Shown here: in pieces, positions 35,617 to 36,646 of the stretch | Layout: the number at the start of each line of letters is the position of its first letter | Numbering within the stretch: the stretch's first letter is position 1 | Position numbers and translations under genes: made by a program | Assembly (NCBI GenBank): GCA_023091735.1 | Contig: JALKBU010000495.1 | Span: 1-36,646, forward strand | DNA from: Trichomonas tenax | Lineage: Eukaryota; Parabasalia; Trichomonadida; Trichomonadidae | Reading direction: 5' to 3' | DNA: 36,646 bases | Notes under the pieces: model-generated | The model's input: only the letters and a program-made list of their open reading frames with translations | Database searches by the model: none | Told to the model about the DNA's origin: nothing

Positions 35617-35889
35617 TTATTCTGATTTCTTCTCTTCCTGCTTATTCTTTTCCTCTGCTTCTCTCATACGCTTACTTATCCATCTCGGATTCTTCTGTCT
35701 TCCTGCAGCAAGTGCTGCTAATTGTTTTTCTGTACACTTACGTTTAGGTTTAACTGGTTTTTCCTCCGTTACTCCTTCAACATCTTTTTCATTCTTTCTT
35801 GTTTTGAGTTCGTGACCTTCGGTCTTGGAGCTAAGTTCCTTTAATATTTCTTCCTTTAATGTCGCTTTCAAAGTTTCGAAGTCTGTCAT
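35617..35889 (-). CDS. Small charged, Lys-rich virus-like protein, 90 aa
   Basis: An acidic helical N-terminal third (LKATLKEEILKELSS) leads to a basic C-terminal half: KPKRKCTEKQLAALAAGRQK and RWISKRMREAEEKNKQEE. The K/R-x-(T)-E-KQ-x-AL-x-x-GR pattern is common in small DNA-binding or virion proteins of Polinton-like and giant-virus-related elements (general resemblance only). Divergent from the next gene. Confidence 0.6.
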   Translation of the reverse strand: MTDFETLKATLKEEILKELSSKTEGHELKTRKNEKDVEGVTEEKPVKPKRKCTEKQLAALAAGRQKNPRWISKRMREAEEKNKQEEKKSE

Positions 35890-35941
35890 GTTTTATATTG
35901 GATAAAAATTTAAAATATTATTTTTTAATACCAATTAAATC

Positions 35942-36373
35942 ATGAGCTTAAGTAGATCAGAGAGAAATTCAATAATCATTAATGATGCAAAAGGAATACA
36001 ACATCCATTATATTATGTTATGACTGATCAGAATGGTAAAATTCAAGTTCGTAAGAGAAAGGTTCCATTAACTAATACGTCAACTGAATTAAAACCTGTA
36101 GATGTTAATGAAGAGCAAGTTACTGAACCAGTAGAAAAAGAAAATGTAACCATTTATGAATCAGTAACGAATAAAAAACTCCTTGAGAAAATGTTGGAAG
36201 TTCTTGAACGCAGTACTGAATCAAACGATTTAAATAAAAACCCGGTTGAACGTCAAAAGGAAACAGAAGAGAATAAGAAATTTGTTTCTAACATTTCTGA
36301 ACAAGTAGAAAAAGAAAAAATTATTACTCAGCCGAGAACTCCATTAAAAAGAAGAGTAAGAGTTTTACATTAA
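35942..36373 (+). CDS. Virus-like protein of unknown function, 143 aa
   Basis: A mostly disordered, charged protein. The first 40 residues (IINDAKGIQHPLYYVMTDQN) look folded, the middle is Glu/Val/Lys-rich and probably helical, and the C-terminus is basic (PRTPLKRRVRVLH). The upstream gene in such blocks is often a minor virion or scaffold protein, but no family is recognised. It starts after TTTTTTAATACC-type AT-rich sequence, with no host initiator. Confidence 0.6.
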   Translation: MSLSRSERNSIIINDAKGIQHPLYYVMTDQNGKIQVRKRKVPLTNTSTELKPVDVNEEQVTEPVEKENVTIYESVTNKKLLEKMLEVLERSTESNDLNKNPVERQKETEENKKFVSNISEQVEKEKIITQPRTPLKRRVRVLH

Positions 36374-36399
36374 ATATTATTTTTTTATCCTTAATAAAA

Positions 36400-36646
36400 A
36401 TGGAGAACGAACAACTAAACGAATTCACACCAGTTGAGCACTATCATCAAATAAGAAGTTACTTTGATATAATAGATAATGCGATTCAGGTTGGTGATAC
36501 TAATAGACGTTATGTACCATCAAAAGATCCAGCGTCACCGAAAGACATTAACGATAATTCTTATACAACATTTAATATAAGTCCTAAGGGAGAAAATGTG
36601 ATTGATTTATATAATACTAATCTATTATTTACATATAAAGGAACTT
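36400..36646 (+). CDS. 5' part of a probable capsid-type protein (cut at the window edge)
   Basis: Eighty-two codons are present from ATG 36400. After a helical start (EHYHQIRSYFDIIDNAIQVG) comes SYTTFNISPKGENVIDLYNT and LLFTYKGT, a strand pattern like the beginning of the first jelly roll in the capsid gene at 15.96 kb (there, ITYSDFDITQLSDGFLTFNV). The similarity is structural by eye and not strong. The remainder lies outside the window. Confidence 0.45.
   Translation, partial: MENEQLNEFTPVEHYHQIRSYFDIIDNAIQVGDTNRRYVPSKDPASPKDINDNSYTTFNISPKGENVIDLYNTNLLFTYKGT

Larger units (their letters stand above)
35517..36646. mobile_element. Left part of a second virus-like (Polinton-like) block, cut by the window edge
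   Basis: Three small AT-rich genes are packed closely: a minus-strand basic protein, then two plus-strand genes separated by 26 bases, the last running off the edge. The divergent pair shares a 52-base AT-rich spacer. None has a host initiator or ACATG element. Gene size, packing and composition match the capsid block at 15-17 kb. Replication and integration genes, if present, would lie beyond the edge. Confidence 0.5.

Noticed and set aside
1..36646. CRISPR array or bacterial operon signals
   Set aside because: No spaced identical repeats of the right form and no ribosome-binding-site pattern; the gene content is eukaryotic.

Overview
The window looks like nuclear DNA of a parabasalid protist, most likely Tritrichomonas or a close relative of Trichomonas. 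This is inferred: the genes are intronless and densely packed with AT-rich spacers. Starts often sit a few to about 25 bases behind a TCA-type initiator (for example TCATTATT or TCATTTTT), and the gene content (C2, RRM and coiled-coil proteins, ankyrin-repeat debris, Polinton-like capsid genes) fits trichomonads. No search was run, so the species call is tentative.

Host gene layout. 0.5-2.9 kb: two convergent coiled-coil genes. 3.5-4.4 kb: a C2-domain gene. 6.1-8.8 kb: a NOXRED1-like Rossmann oxidoreductase facing the tRNA methyltransferase TRM1. 9.9-14.2 kb: a UBL/UBA protein, a multi-RRM protein, an unrecognised 264-residue protein and a helical coiled-coil protein. 17.5-22.9 kb: a 1796-residue probable alpha-solenoid. 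23.4-30.1 kb: VPS15 followed by VPS8, two endosomal genes in tandem. 31.2-32.4 kb: an oxysterol-binding protein. Convergent pairs end only 33-70 bases apart.

Mobile and virus-like DNA. At 15.3-17.25 kb lies a decayed Polinton/Maverick-type piece: a capsid gene with one in-frame stop, an antisense gene for a small basic amphipathic capsid-accessory-like protein with one in-frame stop, and a small unknown ORF. It abuts the 3' end of a PAQR/HlyIII membrane-protein gene whose 5' part is missing. A second virus-like block runs off the right edge (35.6 kb to end), preceded by four consecutive GC-rich hairpins. A TA-flanked 591-base element at 30.3-30.9 kb carries similar GC hairpins. A transposase-like fragment and an ankyrin pseudogene lie at 33.7-35.1 kb.

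Most notable signal. An 11-base motif, TTTAC(A/G)TGNCA, recurs in either orientation in the spacers, mostly near gene starts. At two places (14.6-14.97 and 32.5-32.83 kb) it sits in outward-facing inverted arms of about 43-70 bases that also contain initiator-like and ATG sequences. Each pair of arms is bracketed by locus-specific 18-22 base direct repeats. A third spacer (upstream of VPS15) has the motif bracketed by 30-base direct repeats. This may be an unrecognised family of foldback elements that carry outward promoters, or an unusual duplicated promoter architecture.
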